Below are positions 28,501 to 41,500 of a stretch of DNA of 64,000 nucleotides, piece by piece. Source of the stretch: Psychromonas ingrahamii 37. GTDB lineage: Bacteria; Pseudomonadota; Gammaproteobacteria; Enterobacterales; Psychromonadaceae. The DNA lies in NCBI RefSeq assembly GCF_000015285.1, contig NC_008709.1, positions 558,001-622,000 of the forward strand, in the 5' to 3' direction. The notes below the pieces were generated by a model that was not told the origin of the DNA, did not search any database, and was given only the letters and a program-made list of their open reading frames with translations. Each line of letters begins with the position of its first letter. Position 1 is the first letter of the stretch. The translations under genes were made by a program, and so were the position numbers.

Positions 28501-28809
28501 CTAATTTCCAGAAGTGGATTTTTTATATATTGGCTCCATGTAATTAATAAGGACTCTATTCCTCTCTTTTAAATTAACCACCAGGCTCTCTTCTTGTGTG
28601 ATGCTTAATGCAAGTAGCCCTTGGAAACCAAAAACACCCAGCGGGCTGTCGGTCTTTGTTTTGTATTTTAAATAGCGAAAATCGGCTGATGGCGTTCTTA
28701 TTTTTTTAAAATTAAAACCTTTTTCTACGCTTTCCTGTGGCTTATAAAGTGCGAACATATTTTTCATTGTCAGTGCTTTGTTACATTCATTTGTCGCGAG
28801 CATAAACAT
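28501..28809 (-). CDS. hypothetical protein, 102 residues
   Basis: This minus-strand ORF is convergent with the phosphotransferase gene. The product is soluble, rather basic, with no signal peptide or membrane segment; its middle (TDSPLGVFGFQGLLALSIT) is the only hydrophobic stretch. A GTAGGG-like site lies about ten bases before the ATG. I recognise no family. It may be a genuine small gene or the remains of a longer one. Confidence 0.35.
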   Translation of the reverse strand: MFMLATNECNKALTMKNMFALYKPQESVEKGFNFKKIRTPSADFRYLKYKTKTDSPLGVFGFQGLLALSITQEESLVVNLKERNRVLINYMEPIYKKSTSGN

Positions 28810-31484
<2,675 letters not shown>

Positions 31485-31873
31485 CTATGCCACCTTCGCT
31501 GAAAAATTAGATGTAGAGCGTATCGTGGCCGAAACAAACCTGGGTTTTATTGGTATTTTGCCCAATCGCCTGGATTGTTCTGCCGTATTAACGGCAGGTA
31601 TTTTCTGTTACCAATGCAAAAATAAAGCGGAAGTTTTTATCGCGGTGGATCAGGGGATTCTGGTTAAAACCGGATTTAATGTTTTGGTCTCGGTGCGACG
31701 TGCTATTGGCCAGGCAGATCTCAGTCGACTCCATGCTTTAGTCAAAAAAGAATTTCTGGTGGTCGATGAAAATGAGAAACGGTTGCAGGCGACCATGGTG
31801 AAATTAGAGACTGGATTTTTGCGCCAGTTAGGTAATTTTCAGCATCAGTGATTCGCCAATATAGGCACTGGAT

Positions 31874-32257
31874 ATGAAGCTTAAAAGTGGTAAAAAGTCA
31901 GCGCGAAAAGTTGAAAATAAGGGTCTCAATAATGAGGAAAAGAAGTCCGATTTTGTGGGTATGATTGGTCTTAAAACAGCGCGCAAACTGCATGCCCGGC
32001 GCAACAGTTCCCCGGGAATGTGGTTTGGTCTAGGGATGATAGGGATTATAGGCTGGTCCGTGGTCATTCCCACCTTGCTGGGAGCGGCACTGGGTATCTG
32101 GTTAGACAATCATTATGCAGATCAGCGCTCCTGGACCTTAGCGCTGTTAATCGCAGGGTTAACACTAGGCTGTTTCAACGCATGGTATTGGGTTGATAAA
32201 GAACAGCAGACCATGAGCAATGAACAGGAACAGGAAAAAAAAGACGAGGGTGAATAA
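31874..32257 (+). CDS. atpQ: N-type ATPase accessory membrane protein AtpQ (AtpI-like)
   Basis: This 127-residue protein has a basic, charged N-terminal third and then two membrane helices (FGLGMIGIIGWSVVIPTLLG and LALLIAGLTLGCFNAWYWV) separated by GIWLDNHYADQ, the AtpI/gene-1 pattern. N-ATPase operons place AtpQ and AtpR between epsilon and subunit a, as here. The function is thought to be assembly of the c-ring or ion supply, by analogy with AtpI. The tail is very acidic (EQEQEKKDEGE). Confidence 0.8.
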   Translation: MKLKSGKKSARKVENKGLNNEEKKSDFVGMIGLKTARKLHARRNSSPGMWFGLGMIGIIGWSVVIPTLLGAALGIWLDNHYADQRSWTLALLIAGLTLGCFNAWYWVDKEQQTMSNEQEQEKKDEGE

Positions 32258-32258
32258 T

Positions 32259-32591
32259 ATGATTGATCAAATATTTTATCGCGATATACAGATACTTCCC
32301 CTGCTGCCGTTGCTGCTTGCCGGTGCCGTATTAGGTGTGATTTTCTTTGCCGGGCTTTGCTGGACAGTACAGCGAGGAATTAAATCCGCACACCCTGGCC
32401 GTTGGTTTTTTGGCAGTTTTTTATTGCGCACAGCGGTGGCTTTAAGCGGTATTTATCTGCTGACTGACGGACAGTGGCCAAAATTGTTAGCCTGCATGCT
32501 CGGTTTTATTGGCGCTCGTATTGTCGTTATAACAATAACAGGCTCTGCAACTAACATTGCGAACAAACAGAAGCCCAACCATGCGCCTTAG
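32259..32591 (+). CDS. atpR: N-type ATPase accessory membrane protein AtpR
   Basis: This 110-residue protein has three helices (LLPLLLAGAVLGVIFFAGL; FFGSFLLRTAVALSGIYLL; LLACMLGFIGARIVVI). The conserved Arg residues inside the second and third helices are a mark of AtpR. The start at 32259 is chosen over a longer frame from 32220 because it follows the atpQ stop directly. The end overlaps the atpB start (ATG at 32581). It is exclusive to N-ATPases and probably works with AtpQ. Confidence 0.82.
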   Translation: MIDQIFYRDIQILPLLPLLLAGAVLGVIFFAGLCWTVQRGIKSAHPGRWFFGSFLLRTAVALSGIYLLTDGQWPKLLACMLGFIGARIVVITITGSATNIANKQKPNHAP

Positions 32592-33282
32592 CCCTGATCA
32601 AATCATATTCTGGCAGATGGGATTTATCAAACTTAATGCAACCATCGTCTTTACCTGGCTGCTGATGCTGTTCTTGGTCATCGGCTCGATCCTTATCACG
32701 CGCCGTCTATCTAAAGATCTTGCACGTTCGCGCGGGCAGAACTTACTGGAAATTATTATCACGAACATAGAGCAACAGCTAAAAGAGGTTGGTTTGCAAA
32801 GCCCGAGAGACTATCTTGGTTTTCTCGGCACGCTATTTCTATTTATTGCCTTCGCCAGTTTGAGTACCATTATTCCCGGTTACGAGCCACCCACAGGATC
32901 ATTATCAACAACAGTGGCCTTAGCACTCTGTGTGTTTGTGGCTGTCCCGTTATACGGCATTGTGAGGCTTGGTATTGTCGGCTATCTAAGATCTTATATG
33001 GAGCCCACTTTTATTATGCTGCCATTTAATCTCATCGGTGAAATTTCCCGCACTATTGCGCTGGCTGTACGGCTGTTTGGCAATATGATGAGCGGTGCGC
33101 TGATTATCGCTATTTTACTGGCCATTACGCCGTTGATTTTTCCGATTGTGATGACTTTGCTGGGTCTGCTGACTGGCATGGTACAGGCATACATTTTTTT
33201 TATTCTGGCTGCGGTTTACATTGCAGCAGCAACAGGCTCAAACAAGCACCAAATTAAACAAAGCAGCCATTTAAAACAGTAA
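32581..33282 (+). CDS. atpB: N-type ATPase subunit a
   Basis: This 233-residue membrane protein starts MRLSPDQIIFWQMGFIKLNA, the usual N-ATPase subunit-a start, so ATG 32581 is better than a start at 32557. Helices follow around FTWLLMLFLVIGSILI, YLGFLGTLFLFIAFASL and ALCVFVAVPLYGIV. The essential arginine lies in ALAVRLFGNMMSG near residue 160, where it faces the c-ring carboxylates. It forms the ion half-channels. Confidence 0.9.
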   Translation: MRLSPDQIIFWQMGFIKLNATIVFTWLLMLFLVIGSILITRRLSKDLARSRGQNLLEIIITNIEQQLKEVGLQSPRDYLGFLGTLFLFIAFASLSTIIPGYEPPTGSLSTTVALALCVFVAVPLYGIVRLGIVGYLRSYMEPTFIMLPFNLIGEISRTIALAVRLFGNMMSGALIIAILLAITPLIFPIVMTLLGLLTGMVQAYIFFILAAVYIAAATGSNKHQIKQSSHLKQ

Positions 33283-33304
33283 TCAATAAACAGGAGTTTC
33301 GACC

Positions 33305-33586
33305 ATGGATAGCATGACCTATATCGCAATGATCTCAATCATTATCGCGGGGTTGACCACCGGCTTCGGTACCATGGGCCCCGCGCTCGCAGAAGGCCGA
33401 GCAGTTGCCGCCGCAATGGCTTCACTGGCGCAGCAGCCCGATGCCTCATCGACTATTACCCGCACCCTCTTTGTTGGATTGGCCATGATTGAATCTACGG
33501 CTATTTATTGTTTTGTCGTATCGATGATTATACTGTTTGCCAACCCCTTTTGGGACTTTGCTGTTACTCAAGCTGCTGGAAAATAA
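33305..33586 (+). CDS. atpE: N-type ATPase subunit c with sodium-type ion site
   Basis: This 93-residue two-helix rotor subunit has MIESTAIYCF in helix 2: the ion-binding Glu63 is followed by Ser64, Thr65 and Tyr68, the pattern known for sodium-binding c-rings. In helix 1 a second carboxylate, Glu30 in GPALAEGRA, takes the place of the Gln found in Ilyobacter-type sodium c subunits, as in other N-ATPases. The loop AQQPDA joins the helices. This supports sodium coupling, though the two-carboxylate site could also carry protons. Confidence 0.92.
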   Translation: MDSMTYIAMISIIIAGLTTGFGTMGPALAEGRAVAAAMASLAQQPDASSTITRTLFVGLAMIESTAIYCFVVSMIILFANPFWDFAVTQAAGK

Positions 33587-33589
33587 ACA

Positions 33590-34456
33590 ATGTTAATTGA
33601 TTGGTTTACTGTTATGGCGCAGGTTATTAATTTTCTTATTTTAGTCTGGCTGTTAAAACGTTTTCTTTATCGTCCGATTCTGGATGCGATTGATGCCCGT
33701 GAGCTGCGAATAGAAAAAACCTTGGCGGATGCTGCAAATAAAGAAAAACAGGCGCAACAGGAGCGGGATCTGTTTTTACATAAAAATAACCAGCTTGAGA
33801 AGCAAAGTGACAAGCTTTTACAAATGGCAACAACAGCTGCGAATGAAGAAGCACAGCGCCTGCTGGCTAAGGCAAGGCAGGTTGCTGCTGATCTCTGTGT
33901 GCAGCAACAGGCTACTTTTCAAAAACAACAGCAGAGTTTGAGTGTTGAGCTGACCCAAAAAACGCAGCAGGAGGTCTTTGCTATCACGCGGCAAGCCTTA
34001 AAGGATCTTGCCGAGAGCACACTTGAAGAACAGATCTTAAAAGTCTTCCTGAGACGCCTCTGTGAACTTGATGAAGAAACCAAATTGGCTTTTTCTAGTG
34101 CGATCGAAGCGAATCATAAACCGGTTCGAGTACGGACTACCTTTGCTCTGCAGCCAGATCTTCAAAAACGTTTAAGTGATGCGCTTAATGCAACTTTTGC
34201 AACCGAGATTGAGATTGATTTTGAGACTACCCCCGATATTATCAGCGGTATTGAACTGAACATTAATGGTCAGAAGTTAGCCTGGAGTATTACTCAATAT
34301 ATTGATTCACTGGAACAACATTTCCAGCAAATAGTGGAACAGTCCGCACAACATGCTATAAGCCGCCAGAGTGGTAGTGATGATTCGTTGCCGGCAGGCG
34401 CGACCTCTTTAGCCACACAGTTTACGGAAAAACAGGAAAACCTTCCTAATGACTGA
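33590..34456 (+). CDS. atpF: N-type ATPase subunit b with delta-like C-terminal region
   Basis: One N-terminal helix ([21 protein letters not shown]) is followed by a long charged helix (residues about 40-150) typical of the b stalk. The protein is 288 residues, nearly twice an ordinary b subunit. The last 100 residues end [22 protein letters not shown], which resembles the end of the delta subunit. No separate delta gene (atpH) is present in the operon. It overlaps atpA by eight bases. Confidence 0.85.
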   Translation: MLIDWFTVMAQVINFLILVWLLKRFLYRPILDAIDARELRIEKTLADAANKEKQAQQERDLFLHKNNQLEKQSDKLLQMATTAANEEAQRLLAKARQVAADLCVQQQATFQKQQQSLSVELTQKTQQEVFAITRQALKDLAESTLEEQILKVFLRRLCELDEETKLAFSSAIEANHKPVRVRTTFALQPDLQKRLSDALNATFATEIEIDFETTPDIISGIELNINGQKLAWSITQYIDSLEQHFQQIVEQSAQHAISRQSGSDDSLPAGATSLATQFTEKQENLPND

Positions 34457-36008
34457 TTTACAACAGGTAGTTGCGCATTCTTTTGCGGCATTAGCAGCTA
34501 GCCGCACAACTTTTCGAGCGCAGCTAAAAGCGCGTGAAATTGGCATCATCAGCAGTGTTTCATTTGGTGTTGCTCAAGTATCCGGACTTGCAAATGTCGC
34601 CTCTGAGGAAGTACTTAAATTTTCCGGTGATATTTACGGCATCGCTTTTAATGTCGATCAAGATAGCATTGGCGTGGTCTTATTAGGTGATTACTGGCAG
34701 CTACAGAGCGGTGATGAAGTTGAACGAACTGGGCGCGTTATGGACGTAGCCGTCGGGTTGGGATTATTAGGGCGGGTGATTGATCCGCTCGGGCGTCCTC
34801 TTGATGATAAAGGGCCTATCGAGAGCAGCGAAAGATTACCCGTTGAACGCCCGGCTGCACCCATTATGGACAGGGCCCCCGTGACTGTGCCGTTGCAAAC
34901 GGGATTAAAAGTGATCGATGCGTTGATTCCGATTGGACGGGGCCAGCGTGAACTGATTTTAGGAGATCGCCAGACCGGTAAAACCACTATTGCGATCGAC
35001 ACTATTCTCAACCAGCATGATCAAAATGTGCTCTGTGTTTATTGTGCTATTGGCCAGCGAGCTTCGGCAGTGGCGAAAACCATTGCCATATTAAAAGCGA
35101 AAGGTGCGCTGGATTATACTCTGGTGATGGTCAGTGAAGGCAATGCACCCCCTGGTTTTGCTTATATTGCACCTTATGCAGCGACCAGTATTGCCGAGTA
35201 CTTTATGGAAAAAGGGCGGGATGTTTTAATTGTGTATGACGATCTTACCCAGCATGCCCGCGCTTACCGCGAACTGTCCTTACTGCTGCGCAGACCACCG
35301 GGACGGGAAGCATTTCCCGGTGATATTTTCTATATTCATTCGCGTTTATTAGAACGTGCGACCTGCTTAAAACAGAGACACAAGGGCGGATCTCTCACCG
35401 CTCTGCCAATTATCGAGACAGAAGCGCAAAATATTTCAGCTTATATCCCCACTAACCTTATATCTATTACCGACGGGCAAATTTACCTGTCTCCAACGCT
35501 GTTCGAATTAGGCATATTACCTGCAGTTGATGTCGGTCGATCGGTCTCGCGTGTTGGCGGGAAAGCCCAGCGGCCAATGTACCGCGCGGTTGCCGCTAAT
35601 CTCAAATTAACCTATGCACAATTTGAAGAGCTGGAAACATTCGCCCGCTTTGGCGCACGCCTAGATCAAAATTCACAGGACATCATTACCAATGGACGCC
35701 GGATTAGAGCTAGCCTTAAGCAGCCACAGTCATCTCCCATGACAGTGTTAGAACAAATTACGGTATTAATAGCGTTAACCGAGAAGCTCTTTGACACTGT
35801 GCCACTCTTAAAAATGAGAGAGGCAGAGCAGGCCTTATGTCTGGCGACAACGGAGCTTCCCGAAGACTTTCTGAGCCGCTTTAACAGCGCCAAAATTTTA
35901 AGCGACGATGATCGTAACCGCATTATCGATATTGCACGTATTACCTTAGCTCCTTTTCAGTCGCCTCCCGATGAGGACAATGGAATAACGTCAACCCCGA
36001 GTAACTAA
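34449..36008 (+). CDS. atpA: N-type ATPase subunit alpha
   Basis: The non-catalytic alpha subunit has P-loop [16 protein letters not shown] near residue 174, ILGDRQ before it, [16 protein letters not shown] in the beta-barrel domain and the alpha signature near 360 ([19 protein letters not shown]). It is 519 residues, of normal length. The ATG overlaps the atpF stop (ATGACTGA), a strong sign of coupled translation. With beta it builds the catalytic hexamer. Confidence 0.93.
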   Translation: MTDLQQVVAHSFAALAASRTTFRAQLKAREIGIISSVSFGVAQVSGLANVASEEVLKFSGDIYGIAFNVDQDSIGVVLLGDYWQLQSGDEVERTGRVMDVAVGLGLLGRVIDPLGRPLDDKGPIESSERLPVERPAAPIMDRAPVTVPLQTGLKVIDALIPIGRGQRELILGDRQTGKTTIAIDTILNQHDQNVLCVYCAIGQRASAVAKTIAILKAKGALDYTLVMVSEGNAPPGFAYIAPYAATSIAEYFMEKGRDVLIVYDDLTQHARAYRELSLLLRRPPGREAFPGDIFYIHSRLLERATCLKQRHKGGSLTALPIIETEAQNISAYIPTNLISITDGQIYLSPTLFELGILPAVDVGRSVSRVGGKAQRPMYRAVAANLKLTYAQFEELETFARFGARLDQNSQDIITNGRRIRASLKQPQSSPMTVLEQITVLIALTEKLFDTVPLLKMREAEQALCLATTELPEDFLSRFNSAKILSDDDRNRIIDIARITLAPFQSPPDEDNGITSTPSN

Positions 36009-36043
36009 AATAGCGGTCATAGATAACAGCGGGAAGAATCATT

Positions 36044-36931
36044 ATGAGCGACAGTATAGACAGCAGTGATGTACTAAAACGAAAAATTAACAGTGCCAGT
36101 GATTTACATTCGGTTGTCCGTTCAATGAAAGCGATGGCTGCTGCTAATGTCGGGCAATATGAAAATGCGGTTGAGGCGCTTAATGATTATTACCGCACCG
36201 TACAATTAGGACTTTTTACCTGTTTTCATCAATATCAGCCCGTTCCGGATCTGCAGCCCCGCAAAGCCTGTATTGGTGTGCTGGTATTTGGCTCAGATCA
36301 GGGCCTAGTCGGACAATTTAATGATCTATTAGCTGATTTTGTGTTGGCAACTCTAGGCAAACGCCCGGAGCAAAAAATCGTTTACTGCATTGGTGAGCGT
36401 TTGCAATCACGATTATCTGAAAGCACATTAAATCTCGCCGCCGGGTTTATTTTACCTAAATCGATTAATGCTATTCCTCCTTTGATAGGAGAGATGCTCT
36501 TAAAGATGGAAAGTCTCCGTGCCCAGGGCCAGATTTCTGAGGTAATTATTTTTCATAATAAGCCTGTGTCGAGGACTATTTACCAACCCTTTAGCCACCG
36601 CCTGCTGCCACTTGATGATATTTGGCAAAAAGATTTACAATCTATTACCTGGCCCTCCAATAGCTTACCTGAAGTGATTAATGCCAGCGAAGAAACCCTG
36701 TTGGCCTTTATTCATGAATACCTTTTTGTTTCACTTTATCGCGCCTGCGCCGAATCTCTCGCCAGTGAAAATGCCAGTCGCTTATCGACTATGTTACGCG
36801 CGGAAAAAACTATTAATGAGCTGGTCGAAGTTATGAAGGGACGTTTTCATCTGTTGCGGCAAAATAGTATAGACGAGGAGTTATTTGATCTGATTGCCGG
36901 TTTTGAACTGTTTAAAAAAAGTGATTATTAA
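36044..36931 (+). CDS. atpG: N-type ATPase subunit gamma
   Basis: This is the rotor shaft subunit of 295 residues. The N-terminal helix reads LKRKINSASDLHSVVRSMKAMAA and the C-terminal helix ENASRLSTMLRAEKTINELV, the two coiled-coil helices of gamma. The central Rossmann-like part has CIGVLVFGSDQGLVGQFND. It ends the nine-gene operon; a 160-base gap follows before the efflux genes. Confidence 0.88.
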   Translation: MSDSIDSSDVLKRKINSASDLHSVVRSMKAMAAANVGQYENAVEALNDYYRTVQLGLFTCFHQYQPVPDLQPRKACIGVLVFGSDQGLVGQFNDLLADFVLATLGKRPEQKIVYCIGERLQSRLSESTLNLAAGFILPKSINAIPPLIGEMLLKMESLRAQGQISEVIIFHNKPVSRTIYQPFSHRLLPLDDIWQKDLQSITWPSNSLPEVINASEETLLAFIHEYLFVSLYRACAESLASENASRLSTMLRAEKTINELVEVMKGRFHLLRQNSIDEELFDLIAGFELFKKSDY

Positions 36932-37091
36932 TTATTTTCTCCATATTTCCTCCATTATTATCTTTTATACTCACTATATTATTGCGGCTGGATGGCAAAA
37001 AAAACTTGGCAATCATCTCTGCAATCATAATAATAGAACTTCCGGCAAACTAGCCATAGAATGATCAAACAGTTAAGGGATCATAAAAGAA

Positions 37092-38171
37092 ATGAACAAA
37101 CAGATTCTGCGCGCAGCATTAATCACTATCATCACTATTGGTACAAGTTATCACTCACTGTTATCAGCACAGGAAAGAGAAATGCCCGCTGTTTCTGTTT
37201 ATACGGAGAGCGTGGCCTATCATCAGGTAGCACAGTCACTTTCTTTGATTGGCAAGTTGCAGTCAGATCAGTCTGTGAATGTCGCCACTGAAGTCGACGG
37301 TAAAGTCAAATCCATTAATGTCCAGGCTAACCAGCAGGTCAAAACTGGGCAGCTGTTATTCCAATTGGACGATACCAAAGCACAGGCAGCGATGCTGGAA
37401 GCGCAGGCTTATTTTTTTGATGAACAGCGTAAATTACGCGAATTTACAAAGTTAGTAAAAAGCAATGCCATTACTCAGACGGCAGTAGAAGGGCAGATCG
37501 CAAGCGTCGATATTGCCCGGGCACGTTTAAAGGCTGCTCAAGCAGAAGTGGATCGCCACGCTTTAAGCGCACCTTTTGCCGGCACGATTGGGCTGATTGA
37601 TTTTAGTTTAGGTAAGATGGTGGGAACGGGCAGTGAGCTGATGACCCTTGATAATCTTACTCAAATGACGCTGGATCTGCAGGTGCCGGAACGTTATTTA
37701 TCCATGCTCAGCAAAGGGATGCCCGTGAGTGCAACTAGCCGCTCGTGGCCAGAGACGATATTTAACGGGCAGTTGACGGCAACAAATTCGCGTATTAACC
37801 CGGATACCCTTAACCTGCGTGTACGGGTCTTATTTAATAATCCGGATAATAAATTAAAACCAGGCATGATGATGTCCGCCAAAATAGTTTTCCCCGCCAT
37901 TAATGCCCCTGTTATCCCGGTGCAGGCGTTAGAGTACTCGGGCACTAAACGTTATGTTTATATCGTTAATAAGCAGGGCATGGCAAGTCGTCAGGAAGTT
38001 ATTTTAGGGGCACGTATTAAAAACCAGATACTGATTGAAAAGGGTGTCAAGATTGGAGACAAAATTGTGGTGCAGGGGTTGGTTAATATGCGTGACGGGT
38101 TAAAGGTAGAAGATCTTTCCAGCATAGAAAAACCCGATGAAAGCAGCAAAAAAATGCAGGAGAGCAAATAA
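37092..38171 (+). CDS. RND efflux membrane-fusion protein
   Basis: This 359-residue periplasmic adaptor has a signal-like N-terminus (ALITIITIGTSYHSLLSAQ) and the two halves of the biotinyl-lipoyl domain (GKVKSINVQANQQVKTGQLLF near 75 and ALSAPFAGTIGLIDFSLG near 155) on either side of a short helical hairpin. The barrel and membrane-proximal parts follow (LKPGMMMSAKIVFP; VKIGDKIVVQGL). There is no lipobox cysteine. The stop overlaps the next ATG as TAATG, the same junction that is repeated downstream. It pairs with the RND transporter at 38591; no outer-membrane partner is in the window. Confidence 0.9.
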   Translation: MNKQILRAALITIITIGTSYHSLLSAQEREMPAVSVYTESVAYHQVAQSLSLIGKLQSDQSVNVATEVDGKVKSINVQANQQVKTGQLLFQLDDTKAQAAMLEAQAYFFDEQRKLREFTKLVKSNAITQTAVEGQIASVDIARARLKAAQAEVDRHALSAPFAGTIGLIDFSLGKMVGTGSELMTLDNLTQMTLDLQVPERYLSMLSKGMPVSATSRSWPETIFNGQLTATNSRINPDTLNLRVRVLFNNPDNKLKPGMMMSAKIVFPAINAPVIPVQALEYSGTKRYVYIVNKQGMASRQEVILGARIKNQILIEKGVKIGDKIVVQGLVNMRDGLKVEDLSSIEKPDESSKKMQESK

Positions 38172-38311
38172 TGAGGCTTTCCTATACTGAGGTTAAAAAT
38201 GCGGTTAAACGTCCTGTTGTAGCGATTGTATTAAGTTTATTACCTTGTGTTTTTGGTGTTGTCTCTTTCGACAAAATAGAGACCAGCTCTAATCTTAAGG
38301 AGAGCAAATAA
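38171..38311 (+). CDS. 46-codon ORF, copy 1 of duplicated RND N-terminus
   Basis: This ORF codes for MRLSYTEVKNAVKRPVVAI..., a near-copy of the RND transporter's first 35 residues including its first membrane helix, followed by ten residues ending NLKESK, like the adaptor's own end. Compared with the real transporter it has a four-residue insertion (EVKN). It is preceded by GGAGAG and joined to both neighbours by TAATG stop-starts. It would be a small one-helix membrane protein if translated. Confidence 0.45.
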   Translation: MRLSYTEVKNAVKRPVVAIVLSLLPCVFGVVSFDKIETSSNLKESK

Positions 38312-38451
38312 TGAGGCTTTCCTATACTGAGGTTAAAAATGCGGTTAAACGTCCTGTTGTAGCGATTGTATTAAGTTTATTACCTTGTGTTTTTGGTGTT
38401 GTCTCTTTCGACAAAATAGAGACCAGCTCTAATCTTAAGGAGAGCAAATAA
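38311..38451 (+). CDS. 46-codon ORF, copy 2
   Basis: It is identical in sequence to copy 1, including its AAGGAGAG ribosome site and overlapping stop-start. Identity at the DNA level shows recent duplication or gene conversion. Confidence 0.45.
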   Translation: MRLSYTEVKNAVKRPVVAIVLSLLPCVFGVVSFDKIETSSNLKESK

Positions 38452-38591
38452 TGAGGCTTTCCTATACTGAGGTTAAAAATGTGGTTAAACGTCCTGTTGT
38501 AGCGATTGTATTAAGTTTATTACCTTGTGTTTTTGGTGTTGTCTCTTTCGACAAAATAGAGACCAGCTCTAATCTTAAGGAGAGCAAATAA
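38451..38591 (+). CDS. 46-codon ORF, copy 3
   Basis: It differs from copies 1 and 2 by one base (GCG to GTG, Ala to Val at position 11) and again stays open. Its stop overlaps the ATG of the full RND gene, so a ribosome could pass from the adaptor through all three short ORFs to the pump. Confidence 0.45.
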   Translation: MRLSYTEVKNVVKRPVVAIVLSLLPCVFGVVSFDKIETSSNLKESK

Positions 38592-41500
38592 TGTGGCTTT
38601 CTGATACTGCGGTTAAACGTCCGGTTATGGCGATTGTATTAAGTTTATTACTCTGTGTATTTGGATCGCTCTCTTTTAGTAAACTTTCCATCAGGGAGAT
38701 GCCTGATGTGGAAAGCCCGGTTGTAACTGTGATGACCCGTTATGAGGGAGCAGCCGCCACTATTATGGAAAGCCAGGTGACCTCGGTGATTGAAAACCAG
38801 ATTACAGGTATAAGTGGTATTGAGGATCTCCGGTCGGTAACACGTAACGGCATGTCGCGTATTTCGATCACCTTTGCATTAGACTGGAACCTTACCGAAG
38901 GGGTGAGTGATGTTCGTGATGCAGTAGAAAAAGCAAAACGTTTTCTACCGGATGAAGCGACTGATCCGATCGTCTCTAAAAATAATGGCAGCGGTGAAGC
39001 TGCTATGTATGTCAATATTAATTCCACGACAATGGACAGAACGCAGTTAACGGATTATGTCAAGCGGGTATTAGAAGATCGCTTTAGCCTGATCAGCGGA
39101 GTAAGCTCTATAACACTTTCCGGTGGTTTAAATCAGGTGATGTACGTCAAGCTGGATCCGGCGCTGATGGCAGGGCGGGGAGTAACAAGCAGTGATATTG
39201 TCGACGCACTTAAGCGGGAAAATATGGAAAGCCCGGCGGGTGAAGTGCGCAATGATACCACTGTGATGTCTGTCCGTACCGCGCGTTTGTATCAGGAGCC
39301 GCAGGATTTTGACTACTTAGTGGTGCGCACTGCGAACGATGGTTCAGCTGTCTATTTAAAAGAGGTCGCAGAGGTTTATATCGGTGCAGAAAATGAAAGT
39401 TCCTCTTTTAAAAACAATGGTATTGTTAATATCAGTTTGGGGATTATTCCTCAGTCAGATGTTAATCCCTTAGCCGTTGCTCAGGCGGTCTATCGGGAGG
39501 TCGATAAGATACAACCATTTTTACCTGAAGGGGCCCGTTTAGCTGTTAATTATGATGCCACTGTATTTGTCGACCGCTCTATCTCCGAAGTTTATTACAC
39601 CCTGTTTATTACCGCTGCGCTGGTTATTTTGGTGCTCTATATTTTTATCGGTCAAGTAAGGGCAACGCTGATTCCCGCTATTACCGTTCCTGTTTCTTTG
39701 ATTTCCTCCTTTATCGCCGCTTATTATTTTGGCTTCTCGATTAACTTAATTACCCTGATGGCAATGATCTTAGCCATTGGTTTAGTGGTTGATGACGCGA
39801 TAGTAGTAGTGGAGAATATCTTCCACCATATTGAGAAGGGTGAACCCCCTTTATTAGCTGCCTTTAAAGGCACGCGGGAGGTGGGATTTGCAGTGGTGGC
39901 AACGACCTTGGTATTAGTCATGGTTTTTTTACCCATTTCATTTATGGGCGGAATGGTGGGGTTATTATTTACCGAGTTCGCGGTTTTACTCGCCATGGCA
40001 GTGATTTTCTCCTCGATTGTGGCATTAACCCTGACCCCGGTTCTGGCGAGTAAAATATTAACCTCAAAGACAAAAGCGAATCGTTTTAATCGTTTAACGG
40101 AGCGGCTCTTTGAAAGTATGGAAGCGCGCTATCGCAAAATAGTATTTACCACCATGCAGTTTAGATACGCGGCTCCATTGGTCATTCTGGCCTGTGTCGG
40201 CGGGAGCTTTTTTCTGTTTCAACAAGTCCCTGCGCAACTCACGCCTAGTGAAGATCGCGGGGTTCTTTTTGCCTTTATAAAAGGGGCTGAGGGAACCAGC
40301 TATAACCGCATGACAACCAATATGGATATTGTCGAAGCACGACTTTTACCTCTGTTAGGCAAAGGGGTGATTAAATCTTTTAGCACCCAAGCACCAGCCT
40401 ATGGTGGTAATGCCGGTGATCAGACCGGCTTTGTGATTATGATCCTGGAAGATTGGCAGGAGCGTGATAAAACGGCGCAACAGGCACTCGCGATAGTCAG
40501 CAACGCTTTAAAAGAGATTCCGGATGTTAGGGTGCGCGCAATGATGCCTGGTTTTAGAGGCCGCTCAAGCAGTGCGGTGCAGTTTGTACTGGGCGGTTCA
40601 GATTATCAGGAGCTGCAAAAATGGGCCGAGCTATTACAACAACAAGCCGATCAAAGCGGTATTATCGTTGGAGCAGATCTTGATTATTCACAAAAAACAC
40701 CGGAGCTGCTGGTAAGTCTGGACAAACAGAGGGCGGCAGAACTTGGGATCAGTGTGACCGAGGTCGCTGATACCTTAGAAATCATGCTCGGTGGACGCGG
40801 TGCGACCACTTACATTGATCGCGGTGAAGAGTATGATGTTTATCTGCGTGGTGACGAAAACAGTTTCAATAATGCCAGCGATCTCAGTCAAATTTACATG
40901 CGCAGCACCAAAGGAGATTTGCTCAGCCTGGATACGATAAGCACTGTCGAGGAAATTGCCTCAGCAAGCCGCCTTTCCCATTATAATAAACAAAAATCCA
41001 TTACCCTGAGCGGTAATCTCGCTGCCGGCCACACGCTTGGGGAGGCCTTAGATTTTTTAGATGCTAAGGCGATAACCTTATTACCCAGTGATATTTCTAT
41101 TTCTTACAGCGGAGAATCAAAGGATTATAAAGAAAATAAAAGCAGTATTCTGCTGGTATTTGCACTGGCATTGTTAGTCGCTTATCTGGTGCTTGCTGCG
41201 CAGTTTGAAAGTTTTATTAATCCGCTGGTGGTCATGTTTACTGTGCCGATGGGGGTATTAGGTGGGTTCTTAGGCTTGTATTTTATGGATCAGGGACTCA
41301 ATGTTTACAGTCAAATCGGGATGATTATGCTGATTGGCATGGTTACTAAAAACGGTATCTTAATTGTCGAATTTGCAAATCAGCTGCGTGATCGCGGTAT
41401 TGAGTTTGAACAGGCTATTATTGATGCGTCCGCACGCCGCCTTCGGCCTATCTTAATGACCGCTTTTACGACACTAGCAGGATCCGTACCGTTAATTTTA

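Larger units (their letters stand above)
38171..38590 (+). repeat. 140-bp tandem repeat at the MFP/RND junction, three extra copies
   Basis: Three 140-base units start at 38171, 38311 and 38451, followed by the real RND start at 38591, again 140 bases on. The units are nearly identical to each other but differ clearly from the real gene start. Each begins at the ATG and ends with AAGGAGAGCAAATA, the sequence before the next ATG. Confidence 0.95.

Noticed and set aside
31861..32109. Minus-strand ORF opposite atpQ
   Set aside because: It is a shadow of a gene whose plus-strand frame fits the AtpQ family and operon position.
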